A stretch of 17,374 nt of DNA from an uncultured Bacillaceae bacterium (lineage in GTDB: Bacteria > Bacillota > Bacilli > Bacillales > Cytobacillaceae): contig CALKIU010000059.1 in NCBI GenBank assembly GCA_937995745.1, positions 1-17,374 of the forward strand, written 5' to 3'. How positions within the stretch are numbered: position 1 is the first letter of the stretch; every line of letters begins with the position of its first letter. The notes beneath the pieces were generated by a model, which worked only from the letters and a program-made list of their open reading frames with translations, was not told the origin of the DNA and ran no database searches. This document shows positions 6,133-13,543 of this stretch, one piece after another. The position numbers and the translations under genes are program-made.

Positions 6133-7188
6133 TTAACCCCTCCGGTATCTTCTCAGTGACAGGAGGTTCAAAATGATAAAGACAACAATGAATACAACGA
6201 GCGCGAGAAGGTCGCCGGTAATCGCGTGGAGGCCTTCCCCTTTGTACATCACTTCTTTCAAAGCATTGGCCGCATAATGCACAGGCATGAATTTGGCGAA
6301 CACCTGAAGCCAATCAGCCATCCATTCGAGGGGAATAATTCCGACAAACAAAATTTGCGGTATCACGACGACCGGTATGAATTGCACCATCTGAAACTCG
6401 GAAGAGGCAAAGGTTGATAAAAACATGCCGATTGTCAAAGCGACAAACGCGAGAAGCAGATTGATGATGATGACGTGCCCAATGCTGCCGACAAGAACGA
6501 CATCAAGAACGGTCACCGAATAAGTGACGACGATGAGCGTCTGGATGACGGCGAACACCCCGTAACCGGCAAGATAAGCCGTCAACAACTCCCACCGGCG
6601 CACCGGCGTGGCCATCAGCCGTTCCAAAGTGCCTGATGTCCGCTCTTTCAAAAGGCTGATTCCGGAAAGGAGAAAAACAAAGAAAAACACGAAAAAGCCG
6701 ACGAAAATCGTTCCCAAGATGTCAAAGTATCCCGAATCAGCATCGCCGTAAATATATTCTTTCACGACCAGGTTTTCATCCATCTCGAGGTTTATGCCCA
6801 GTTGTCCGGCCAATTTGGCGCGGATTTGCGCGGCTATGGACTGGTTCACTTTTAAATTGATCGTATTGGCCAAAGACGGATCGCTGTTTTCAAGAATGAG
6901 CTTATAGGCGCCGTTTTCATAAACAAGCAATGCGTCCAAATCCTCGGCAAGCACGGTGTCTTTGTCCCCTTTTTCAAAGGGAATCACTTCCATTTCTTGC
7001 TCTTCCAATATTTGAACCAGAGAGTCTTCTATATGGACAACCCCGAGCCTCGGGTCGGTCGGTTCCCCGTTAAAAAAGAAATACATCAACGTCAAGATGA
7101 AGACCGGTGCGATAAAAAGAAGAGCCATTGACCGTTTGTCGCGCATCATTTCAATACAAATTCTTTTTATAATGGCCGCCGTTCTCAT
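6133..7188 (-). CDS. ABC-2 type transporter permease
   Basis: A 351-residue membrane subunit. It has one N-terminal transmembrane helix (about 21-39), a large extracytoplasmic domain (about 41-155), then about five helices from 158 to 345. The conserved cytoplasmic segment KERTSGTLERLMATPVRR (181-198) is the coupling region typical of ABC-2 exporters. It partners with the ATPase encoded just upstream: its ATG overlaps the ATPase stop as ATGA, and GGGGAGG 8 nt upstream sets the start. The pair probably exports a lipid-like or drug-like compound; the substrate cannot be read from sequence. Confidence 0.9.
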   Translation of the reverse strand: MRTAAIIKRICIEMMRDKRSMALLFIAPVFILTLMYFFFNGEPTDPRLGVVHIEDSLVQILEEQEMEVIPFEKGDKDTVLAEDLDALLVYENGAYKLILENSDPSLANTINLKVNQSIAAQIRAKLAGQLGINLEMDENLVVKEYIYGDADSGYFDILGTIFVGFFVFFFVFLLSGISLLKERTSGTLERLMATPVRRWELLTAYLAGYGVFAVIQTLIVVTYSVTVLDVVLVGSIGHVIIINLLLAFVALTIGMFLSTFASSEFQMVQFIPVVVIPQILFVGIIPLEWMADWLQVFAKFMPVHYAANALKEVMYKGEGLHAITGDLLALVVFIVVFIILNLLSLRRYRRG

Positions 7189-7910
7189 TTGTCCGACCTC
7201 CCCGCTTTAAGGAAAACTTCATCAAGGCTTTCCGCCCCGTAACGTTCCTTTAATTCCGCAGGCGTTCCCCTCGCGATGATCGTTCCGTCCCTCACCATGC
7301 CGATGTAATCGCATTTTTCCGCTTCGTCCATCACGTGCGTCGTGATGAGGATTGTTTTTCCTTCCTCATCCCGCAGCCGCTTCAGTTCATTCCAAACGCC
7401 GACCCGCAATTCCGGGTCGATGCCGACCGTCGGCTCATCGAGAATGAGGATTTTCGGATCCTGAATCAAAGCGATGGCCAATGACAGGCGGCGTTTCATT
7501 CCTCCCGAATAGACGGAAACCCTTCTTTTCAAATCGTCATTCAATTTGACGAGCCCGGCGGCATATTCAATCCGTTCTTTTTGTTCCTTTTTGCTCAGGT
7601 TGTACAGGGAGGCAAAAAATTTCAAATTTTCCAGGCCCGTCAAGTCATGGTAAAGGGCATCGGACTGGGCCATGTATCCGATGTCCCGGAACAAGTCCAT
7701 GTCGGGTACTTTTTTGTTTAAAACGGTGATCGTCCCGGTGTCCGGCGCATGAATCCCGACAATCAGCTTGACCAACGTCGTTTTTCCCGCCCCCGAAGGC
7801 CCGATGAACCCGTAAATCATTCCTTCTTCGATTTCCAGATTGATGTCTTTTAAGACTTGCTTTTTGCCAAAGCTTTTGCTGACGCGGTCAATCCTCACGG
7901 AAACCCCCAT
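7185..7910 (-). CDS. ABC transporter ATP-binding protein (ABC-2 exporter)
   Basis: A 241-residue ATPase with Walker A GPSGAGKT (37-44), a Q-loop near AQSD (81-84), signature YSGGM (134-138), Walker B ILILDEP (154-160) and H-loop His192. It powers the ABC-2 permease encoded immediately downstream and overlapping by 4 bp. The ATG at 7910 is preferred because GGAGGTG (7923-7917 on the minus strand) lies 6 nt upstream; the in-frame ATG at 7925 sits within that ribosome site. It is the first gene of the ATPase-permease-TetR operon. Confidence 0.92.
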   Translation of the reverse strand: MGVSVRIDRVSKSFGKKQVLKDINLEIEEGMIYGFIGPSGAGKTTLVKLIVGIHAPDTGTITVLNKKVPDMDLFRDIGYMAQSDALYHDLTGLENLKFFASLYNLSKKEQKERIEYAAGLVKLNDDLKRRVSVYSGGMKRRLSLAIALIQDPKILILDEPTVGIDPELRVGVWNELKRLRDEEGKTILITTHVMDEAEKCDYIGMVRDGTIIARGTPAELKERYGAESLDEVFLKAGRSDK

Positions 7911-7916
7911 TGCCCG

Positions 7917-7923
7917 CACCTCC
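7917..7923 (-). promoter_or_regulatory. Ribosome binding site deciding the ABC ATPase start
   Basis: GGAGGTG on the minus strand overlaps the upstream in-frame ATG at 7925 and is correctly spaced only for the ATG at 7910, so the shorter protein is annotated. Confidence 0.8.
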
Positions 7924-8009
7924 ATTTATCGATGTGAACGGTTGCTTTTCTCCGGAAAAGTATGTTGCCTCGCTTGGATGTTTTGAAAACGAGGACAGAT
8001 AGCGCGTGA

Positions 8010-8027
8010 AGTGAGTGATTACTCACT
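8010..8027. promoter_or_regulatory. TetR-type operator 1
   Basis: AGTGAGTGATTACTCACT is palindromic at 16 of 18 positions. It covers the predicted transcription start (about 8024) of the ABC/TetR operon, a classic repression position. Confidence 0.7.
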
Positions 8028-8030
8028 CCC

Positions 8031-8060
8031 ATTTTACAAAAAAGAAGAGGCGGAGAGCAA
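8031..8060 (-). promoter_or_regulatory. Predicted promoter of the ABC-TetR operon
   Basis: On the minus strand TTGCTC (8060-8055), an 18-bp spacer and TAAAAT (8036-8031) predict a start near 8024. The two operators flank it, one over the start and one just upstream of the -35. Confidence 0.55.
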
Positions 8061-8065
8061 CAAAA

Positions 8066-8083
8066 AATGAGTCATTACTCACT
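8066..8083. promoter_or_regulatory. TetR-type operator 2, possible alkD terminator
   Basis: AATGAGTCATTACTCACT shares TGAGT-N-ATTACTCACT with operator 1, centre to centre 56 bp. On the minus strand the same DNA forms a stem of about 10 bp (AAAAGTGAGT against ACTCATTTTT, one G-T pair, loop AATG) ending in a T-run. It therefore may also end the glycosylase transcript, since no other terminator follows that gene. Confidence 0.6.
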
Positions 8084-8121
8084 TTTCGCCAACCGCCTGT
8101 TGCGGCAACCCGCTTTTCTTC

Positions 8122-8784
8122 TTATAAATATTTGCTTCCCTCGCGGACGCTCAATTTCGGCAGCTCATGGTCGGCAATAAAAGCCCTGACCGAATCGGGA
8201 TTCGTCTTCGAGTATTCCCGGAGCGCCCAGCCGATCGCTTTTTGGATAAAAAATTCCGTGTCGCCTGCGTTATGCAAAATGAAACGGTAGAGAAGTTCTT
8301 CGTCGGTTTTTTCTTTGTATTTTAATTGAAAAAGAAGGGCAGTCCGCCGCAGCCATAAATGATCCCCATATGCCCAGCCCTCAATCGTTTCCGGGATCAC
8401 TTCCGGCCATTTTGCCGCAATCGTGCCGACCGGTTTTTGCGCCAGCATGTCGACCGTGTCCCACCATGATTTTGTTGTAATGAGTTTCTCCATCAACGGA
8501 AGGTCGTCTTTTGTCAATTTTTTGAGCGATTTTTCAATATAGTCCATCGCCGCGTACTGGTACTCCCGCTCGTCCTTTTCCCATAAGGCCAGCACCAAAC
8601 CGTGCTGAAACGGCTCTTTCTGCAGGCCGCTCTCTTTGTAAAATGTGGAGAATAATTTTTTCCTGAGGGGCGTTTTGATGCCGAGAAAAGGAAACTGATT
8701 TTTCATGTATTTCTTCATGGGCACGGCATTGTCCATGTTCCGGTGCTGTTCAAACAGTTCGCTTAACCGCTCAACCCGGGCCAT
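8122..8784 (-). CDS. AlkD-type DNA alkylation repair glycosylase
   Basis: A 220-residue helical-repeat protein of the DNA alkylation repair (AlkD, PF08713) family, which removes N3- and N7-alkylated purines. Trp108, Asp112 (in SWWDTVD), Arg147 (in WLRRTAL) and Trp186 (in IGWALREY) have the same mutual spacing as Trp109, Asp113, Arg148 and Trp187 of Bacillus cereus AlkD, so the catalytic set appears complete. The ATG at 8784 is chosen because AAGGAG lies 8 nt upstream; a GTG at 8793 directly abuts that site. A TATAAT on the minus strand (8811-8806) is a possible -10. The gene is divergent from the MerR gene, with only about 120 bp between the two starts. Confidence 0.88.
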   Translation of the reverse strand: MARVERLSELFEQHRNMDNAVPMKKYMKNQFPFLGIKTPLRKKLFSTFYKESGLQKEPFQHGLVLALWEKDEREYQYAAMDYIEKSLKKLTKDDLPLMEKLITTKSWWDTVDMLAQKPVGTIAAKWPEVIPETIEGWAYGDHLWLRRTALLFQLKYKEKTDEELLYRFILHNAGDTEFFIQKAIGWALREYSKTNPDSVRAFIADHELPKLSVREGSKYL

Positions 8785-8843
8785 TCTCCTCACTCCTTTT
8801 CCCTTATTATACCTGTTTGCCTGGCTTATTTTTTCAAAAAAAC

Positions 8844-8874
8844 TTGCTTCTCACGTAACGTGAACTTTTATGAT
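8844..8874 (+). promoter_or_regulatory. MerR-type promoter with 19-bp spacer and operator palindrome
   Basis: The -35 TTGCTT (8844-8849) and -10 TATGAT (8869-8874) are separated by 19 bp, the overlong spacer typical of MerR-activated promoters. A perfect palindrome, TCACGT-A-ACGTGA (8851-8863), lies inside the spacer where MerR proteins bind and untwist DNA. Confidence 0.85.
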
Positions 8875-8891
8875 AGAAGGAGAAAAAGAAT

Positions 8892-8897
8892 AGGAGG
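8892..8897 (+). promoter_or_regulatory. Ribosome binding site deciding the MerR TTG start
   Basis: AGGAGG lies 7 nt before TTG at 8905. The only upstream in-frame ATG (8860) overlaps the promoter spacer and could not be in the transcript. Confidence 0.85.
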
Positions 8898-8904
8898 GAC
8901 AAAA

Positions 8905-9687
8905 TTGCCCGATTATTATTCGATTGGGGAATTTTCCAAGAAAACGGGAGTCACGGTGAGGACGCTTCATTATTATGATGAAATCGGCCTGTTGAAACCG
9001 GCGGTCGTTACGAACAGCGGCCGGAGAAAATATTCCAAGGAGAACCTCGTCACGCTGCAAAAAATCATTACGTTAAAGTATTTGGGCTTCCCCCTTGAGA
9101 AGATAAAGGAGTTGCTGTCCCGCAACCACAGCAATTTAAAAGAAAGTTTCGCCCTGCAAAAGCAGCTTCTCCTTGAGCAAAAGAAGAAAATGGAGGAGGC
9201 GATTGCCGCGCTGGACCGGGCCCTTGAGGTCACCGGAGAGGAAGAGGATATCGATGCGGACATTCTAATTTATTTGATTCACAGTTTCCACACGGAAGAG
9301 CAACAAAAAGAATTGCTAAAGAAAGCGTTCGGCACGCCAAAAGTTGAGGAGCTTTTTGCCATCAGCACAGAGAAAAGGCTTGAGTTGGAAAAAAAGGTTG
9401 TGCAAATACTCCACAAGGTCAAAAAGCTTTATCCGCGCCCGCCGGAAGATCCGGAAACCCGGCAGCTTGTCGAAGAATATTTGAACATCGCCCGCGGCCT
9501 CATCCATGAAGCCGCGTTTCAAGAGTTGGCAGGAAAAGAGATCCATCTGGACGAAGAAGAGTTTTTGTGGCATTTTGCTTACCCGTTGACAGAAGAAGAA
9601 GACCAATGGTTTTTCGGGGCGGTCGAACGGTACTTGAAGGGAAAAGGAGTGGATCTGTTTGCAGACGGAAAAGACGAAGATCCATAA
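8905..9687 (+). CDS. MerR family transcriptional regulator
   Basis: A 260-residue regulator. The N-terminal winged HTH (about 3-70) includes YSIGEFSKKTGVTVRTLHYY and the DEIGLLKP motif. A coiled-coil dimer helix follows (about 75-115), then a C-terminal domain of about 145 residues rich in Glu, Leu and Phe, of a size similar to the drug-sensing regulators Mta and TipAL. The TTG start is set by a consensus ribosome site. Its 3' end overlaps the exporter gene by 29 bp, so the two are translationally coupled. The likely job is ligand-dependent activation of its own operon from the 19-bp-spacer promoter; the ligand is unknown. Confidence 0.9.
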   Translation: MPDYYSIGEFSKKTGVTVRTLHYYDEIGLLKPAVVTNSGRRKYSKENLVTLQKIITLKYLGFPLEKIKELLSRNHSNLKESFALQKQLLLEQKKKMEEAIAALDRALEVTGEEEDIDADILIYLIHSFHTEEQQKELLKKAFGTPKVEELFAISTEKRLELEKKVVQILHKVKKLYPRPPEDPETRQLVEEYLNIARGLIHEAAFQELAGKEIHLDEEEFLWHFAYPLTEEEDQWFFGAVERYLKGKGVDLFADGKDEDP

Positions 9688-11458
9688 AAATCAGTTCAGC
9701 GGATTTTGGCAATTGATCAAAGAGACCCGCCCTTCCAAGCTCATTTTTTCCATTGCCGTCATGCTGGGGATTGTCGATGCCGCGGCGGGTCTTGTCGTGC
9801 CTCTTTTTACGAGGTCTTTAGTCGACCAATTGGCGACGGCAAAAATGGAGGCGTCGATCATCATCATGCTGGCGGCGGCTTTTATTTTGCAAACGGCGGC
9901 ATCCGGGATTTCTTATTATTTGATGACCTACCTCGGGGAATCGATTGTCGCTTCAATCAGGAGAAAGTTGTGGAAACATATTTTGCGCCTGCCCGTTTCC
10001 TATTTTGACAACCATGAGTCGGGGGAAACGATGAGCCGGATCACTCAAGATACGAATACGGTCAAATTTTTAATTACCCAGCATTTAGTCACATCGATCA
10101 CAGGCATCTTGTCGATCATCGGTTCAGTGATTATTTTGTTTGTTATTGATTGGAAAATGACGACAGTTGCCCTTCTTTCCGTCCCGGCCGCTTTTTTGGT
10201 GATCACCCCCCTCGGCCGGAAGATGTACAAGGTTTCGAAGGCCACACAGGATGAAATGGCCGGTTTTACCGCCAACCTCGGACGGGTTTTGGCTGACATC
10301 CGTCTTGTTAAAGCGTCTGTTTCGGAAGGAACGGAGACGGTTCGCGGGGAAAAGGGAATCGGCAATCTTTTCCGCTACGGTCTGAAGGAAGCGCGCATCC
10401 TCGCCGTCATTTCGCCGTTTATGACGTTTGTCATTATGCTCATTCTCGTCGCCATTATCGGGTACGGAGGGGTCCGCGTTGCATCGGGAGCCATTTCCGC
10501 CGGTTCGCTCGTGGCGATTATCATCTATATGTTCCAAATCGTTCTTCCTTTCAGCCAGTTGGCCACCCTTTTTGCTTCTTTTCAAAAGGCGATGGGGGCG
10601 ACGGAAAGAATTCAGGAGATACTGGCGGTTGAGCCGGAAACGGCCAAAGAAGGGCGCGAGGTGAGAAACCTGGCTGAACCGATTATTTTCAAAAATGTCT
10701 CTTTTGCCTACAAGGGGGATGAGCCGGTTCTGAAAAACATTTCTTTCACGGCCCCGGCGGGAAAAACGACGGCCATTGCTGGTCCGAGCGGGGCAGGAAA
10801 AACAACGCTCTTTGCATTGCTGGAACAGTTTTATCAGCCGACGTCCGGGGAGATTCTGTTTGGCGACACCAATATCCGCGATTTCAGCCTTGCGTCATGG
10901 CGGAGCCTGATCGGCTACGTGTCCCAGGAAAGCCCGATCATGGCCGGAACGATCCGCGACAACATCATTTACGGGTTGGAGGTTGTTCCTTCCGATGAAG
11001 AAATTGAACGGGCGGTGCGATTGGCCAATGCGGACGAGTTTATCAAGCGCCTGCCGAAGGGGCTTGATACGGAAGTGGGCGAGCGGGGCGTGAAGCTTTC
11101 CGGAGGGCAGCGGCAGCGGATTGCGATTGCGCGAGCGCTGATTAAGGACCCGAAAATTTTGCTTTTGGATGAAGCGACATCCAATCTCGACAGCGCATCT
11201 GAACAGCTTGTCCAACATGCCTTGAACCGGCTCATGGCCGGCCGCACCACCCTGGTCATTGCCCACCGGCTGTCCACTATCAAGGATGCGGATCAAATTA
11301 TTGTGTTGGAAAAAGGGGAAATTACCGGCATCGGCACCCATGAAGAGTTGCTGGAGAAGCACCCCCTTTACCGGGAGCTGGCCGAACGGCAGTTTAGCGG
11401 AAACGGGAGCAGCGTGGAGTCCGGGAGAAAAGCGGCCGGGCTGCCTGCGGGAAGTTGA
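9659..11458 (+). CDS. bmrA: BmrA-like multidrug ABC exporter (half transporter)
   Basis: A 599-residue half transporter that works as a homodimer in the membrane. Six helices span about 30-310, followed by an ATPase domain with Walker A GPSGAGKT (375-382), Q-loop (422-424), signature LSGGQ (480-484), Walker B LLLDEAT (501-507) and H-loop His536. Close resemblance to Bacillus subtilis BmrA runs throughout, for example LPVSYFD, GETMSR, TPLGRKM and GYVSQESPIMAGTIR. The TTG start at 9659 follows AAGGAG by 9 nt and lies within the MerR gene. The MerR partner suggests drug-induced expression, unlike B. subtilis, where bmrA has a different regulatory setting. The C-terminal tail (about 580-599) is rich in Gly and Ser and probably disordered. 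Confidence 0.9.
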   Translation: MQTEKTKIHKNQFSGFWQLIKETRPSKLIFSIAVMLGIVDAAAGLVVPLFTRSLVDQLATAKMEASIIIMLAAAFILQTAASGISYYLMTYLGESIVASIRRKLWKHILRLPVSYFDNHESGETMSRITQDTNTVKFLITQHLVTSITGILSIIGSVIILFVIDWKMTTVALLSVPAAFLVITPLGRKMYKVSKATQDEMAGFTANLGRVLADIRLVKASVSEGTETVRGEKGIGNLFRYGLKEARILAVISPFMTFVIMLILVAIIGYGGVRVASGAISAGSLVAIIIYMFQIVLPFSQLATLFASFQKAMGATERIQEILAVEPETAKEGREVRNLAEPIIFKNVSFAYKGDEPVLKNISFTAPAGKTTAIAGPSGAGKTTLFALLEQFYQPTSGEILFGDTNIRDFSLASWRSLIGYVSQESPIMAGTIRDNIIYGLEVVPSDEEIERAVRLANADEFIKRLPKGLDTEVGERGVKLSGGQRQRIAIARALIKDPKILLLDEATSNLDSASEQLVQHALNRLMAGRTTLVIAHRLSTIKDADQIIVLEKGEITGIGTHEELLEKHPLYRELAERQFSGNGSSVESGRKAAGLPAGS

Positions 11459-11515
11459 TGTTGGCAGACAGCAGAAAGCGGTGGTTCCGCGCCGCCGCAT
11501 CGCGGAAGATCGTTT

Positions 11516-11556
11516 AAGGGAGGCAAGCCAACTATGGAACTTGCCTCCCTTTTCTT
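11516..11556 (+). terminator. Intrinsic terminator of the MerR-bmrA operon
   Basis: AAGGGAGGCAAG (11516-11527) pairs perfectly with CTTGCCTCCCTT (11540-11551) around a 12-nt loop, followed by a T-rich tail. Confidence 0.9.
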
Positions 11557-11585
11557 ATGCCGGGACATGCGGCGGCAACCCCCGT

Positions 11586-12680
11586 TCACCGGGCCATTTT
11601 CCGAATGGCGGCATCCACTTTTTCAAAAAATGCATCAGCAACGGTAAAATCCATCGCCGCTTGGTAAATTTCTTCCACGCGGTCGTTGGCCGCTTTTGCC
11701 TCGGCCAGGTGTGCGACCGCCTCATTGATTTTTTTTCGGTACTTCCGGGAGATTTCCTCAATTTCTCCGGCATGGCGCTCATCGGTATCCGGGTCGATAA
11801 TTGTTCCGTAAAGTTCAATAATTTCATCGCCTTCGCGGGACGGGAAATATTCATGCGGTTTCGTGCTGTCAAAAATGGCAAAACCGAGTTCGCGGAAAAG
11901 CACCATATCCAGGCTTTCAGGGTCAAACCCGCATTGGTAGATTTCCGCGTCAAACCCCCGCTTCAAGCCTTCGGCGGCAATTTTTTTCAACATTGTCGAC
12001 TTGCCCGAACCGGCGCGGCCTTTAATGAAGTATCTTTTTTCAAGCCCGGCGGTAATGTCAGGGACAAAGTCTACCGAGCCCTCCGGTGTGGCCGCCCCGA
12101 GAAATCTTCGTTTTTCGTGCGCTTTCTTGTTTGCGTTTTTGTTTTCAAAAAATTTTTTGGCCAGTTTTTCCGCCAATTCATCGGCCTTTTCAAAGTCTAT
12201 GTTGTCAATATAGATTTTTTCCCAATCATCATGAATCCTTAACGCTTCTGCAAAACTTTGGTAAGCGGCTTTCAATCGGTTGGCCGTTTCATCATGCAGA
12301 CCCAAAATTTGATCTTTCATTGGGGCCAATTTTTCCGTTTGCAGGCCGGAGTTAAGATCAAGAAATTCTTCCACGACGCCGGGAGCGCGCACATCGATGT
12401 GGCGGAGAATTTTCCCCGACACTACGGCCGTTTTCAATTCCGGAATGACGACCCCTTCAACCGCATCGGGTTCCAACGGGGAATGCATCAATTCAATGGA
12501 ATACCCGTTCCTGCTCCACTTTTCGGCAATCTTTTTCATCAGCGTCGACTTGCCCGTGCCCGGACCGCCCAACAAAAAGAATACTTTGTCCAAACCGGCC
12601 AAAGCCCAATCATACAAACTGTAAAACCCTCGCGACGTATTCCCGCCCGCAAAAAACCTAATCACCTGTCCGGCCATCAT
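11586..12680 (-). CDS. Tandem P-loop ATPase of unknown function (PRK06851-like)
   Basis: A 364-residue protein with two P-loops, GGPGTGKST (38-46) and GRAGSGKST (221-229). The halves look like an internal duplication. Each has a Walker A followed 18-30 residues later by a similar strand: HSPLEPDAVEGVVIPEL at 66-82 and QCGFDPESLDMVLFREL at 249-265. Helical, charged, coiled-coil-like segments follow each half (about 120-195 and 300-360). There is no signal peptide or membrane span. It resembles an uncharacterised Firmicutes ATPase family. The ATG at 12680 and the adjacent ATG at 12677 both follow AAGGGTG; the second has the better spacing. The gene stands alone between terminator-bounded units. 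Confidence 0.8.
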   Translation of the reverse strand: MMAGQVIRFFAGGNTSRGFYSLYDWALAGLDKVFFLLGGPGTGKSTLMKKIAEKWSRNGYSIELMHSPLEPDAVEGVVIPELKTAVVSGKILRHIDVRAPGVVEEFLDLNSGLQTEKLAPMKDQILGLHDETANRLKAAYQSFAEALRIHDDWEKIYIDNIDFEKADELAEKLAKKFFENKNANKKAHEKRRFLGAATPEGSVDFVPDITAGLEKRYFIKGRAGSGKSTMLKKIAAEGLKRGFDAEIYQCGFDPESLDMVLFRELGFAIFDSTKPHEYFPSREGDEIIELYGTIIDPDTDERHAGEIEEISRKYRKKINEAVAHLAEAKAANDRVEEIYQAAMDFTVADAFFEKVDAAIRKMAR

Positions 12681-12710
12681 ATCACACCCTTCTCACTCCC
12701 ATTTTATTCC

Positions 12711-12737
12711 GGGACAAGGGGACAGGTTCATTGTCCC
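12711..12737. repeat. REP-like palindrome (left, inverted copy)
   Basis: GGGACAA (12711-12717) pairs with TTGTCCC (12731-12737). The inner 20-mer GGGGACAGGTTCATTGTCCC (12718-12737) matches the reverse complement of 13387-13406 at 18 of 20 positions. It lies just upstream of the tandem P-loop gene. Confidence 0.7.
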
Positions 12738-13079
12738 AACCAGAAAATGTATTTTTGCCGGGTAGATGCTACTGTTTTAGTATTGTGAAGTTCGTTTTAG
12801 TTTATTTTACATGGAACAGAATGGGGTTTCGTTTGGGAATATATTGCCGGGGCACGGTAGTTGAGCCGCCGGCCCGCCTCCGGCACATGAAATTTAAAAC
12901 GGGAACGGGGAAATATTTACAAATCCATTGCCCTTGTCCCAAAAATTTCGGACGGTTCTTATTTTTTGTGGTTAATTTATAATATTGCGGGAATTTAGTG
13001 GGGATATTGCTGGATTTATTTTCTTTTATTGTTATGTTTTGTGAAAATCTTTGGCCGGGTGTGCTTCAACGTTTTTTTT

Positions 13080-13170
13080 TATGCGTCTAGTTTTGGGGTT
13101 TATGCGTCTAAATTCCAATTCTATGCGTCTCATTTGAGGTTCTATGCGTCTGAAATCCGGTTCTATCCGT
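13080..13170. repeat. 21-bp tandem repeat, four full units and a partial
   Basis: TATGCGTCT begins at 13080, 13101, 13122 and 13143, with a variant TATCCGT at 13164, an exact 21-bp step. Unit tails vary but often end in GGTTC or ATTC. The period is a multiple of three, so both strands show 7-residue peptide repeats (Phe-Tyr-Ala-Ser on plus, Arg-Arg-Ile-Glu on minus). Neither frame has a supported start. Confidence 0.85.
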
Positions 13171-13336
13171 ATTTTGAAAATTCTAAACAACACTTTTATA
13201 AAAACCGGCCCCTTCCTGTTTGGAAACATACTGCTACTGCTGGCACCCGGTACAAAACTGCTTCATTTCTGCAAAAAATATTGTTTTCCCAAGTTATATT
13301 GGGCTTCTGCATCTCTTCTTTTGGAAATAAATTACT

Positions 13337-13357
13337 GGGACGCGGAACCTGGTCCCC
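13337..13357. repeat. REP-like palindrome (right copy 1)
   Basis: GGGAC, then GCGGAACCTG, then GTCCCC. It has the same CGGAACCTG centre as the next copy 50 bp downstream. Confidence 0.65.
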
Positions 13358-13386
13358 ATGTCTTATCACTTTTGGAAAAAAATGCA

Positions 13387-13406
13387 GGGACACGGAACCT
13401 GTCCCC
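13387..13406. repeat. REP-like palindrome (right copy 2)
   Basis: GGGACA (13387-13392) pairs with TGTCCC (13400-13405) around CGGAACC. A second ATGTCCC follows directly. It is in inverted orientation relative to 12718-12737. Confidence 0.7.
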
Positions 13407-13436
13407 ATGTCCCATCCCACAAACCAAAGAGGGGCA

Positions 13437-13455
13437 GGGACAGTGAAGCTGTCCC
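13437..13455. repeat. REP-like palindrome (right copy 3)
   Basis: GGGACAG and CTGTCCC form a perfect 7-bp stem around TGAAG. It is about 90 bp upstream of the next gene. Confidence 0.65.
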
Positions 13456-13543
13456 GACGGTTTAATGTTCTAAAATTGTGCCATTTGTTGCGGTAATGGT
13501 TGTAAATTTTGTGTTAAAGTAAAAGAAAAAGGGGATTTTGACC

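Larger units (their letters stand above)
12681..13543. other. Gene-free stretch carrying REP-like palindromes and a 21-bp repeat
   Basis: About 860 bp with no gene supported by start, ribosome site and family likeness. It holds one GGGACAA palindrome at the left end, three at the right end, and a 21-bp tandem repeat in the middle. GGGG at 13531-13534 is the ribosome site of the next gene. Confidence 0.5.

Noticed and set aside
4994..8842. Identical 17-mer of the form TTATTTTTTC plus seven A's at 4994-5010 and 8826-8842
   Set aside because: It is almost pure A/T homopolymer, so chance identity is likely. It was not treated as a repeat family.
11259..12242. 327-codon plus-strand ORF
   Set aside because: It overlaps bmrA out of frame, crosses that operon's terminator and runs antisense to the tandem P-loop ATPase.
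13032..13229. 65-codon minus-strand ORF with Arg-Arg-Ile heptads
   Set aside because: The peptide is generated by the 21-bp repeat; no start context or ribosome site supports a gene. It is kept as a repeat instead.
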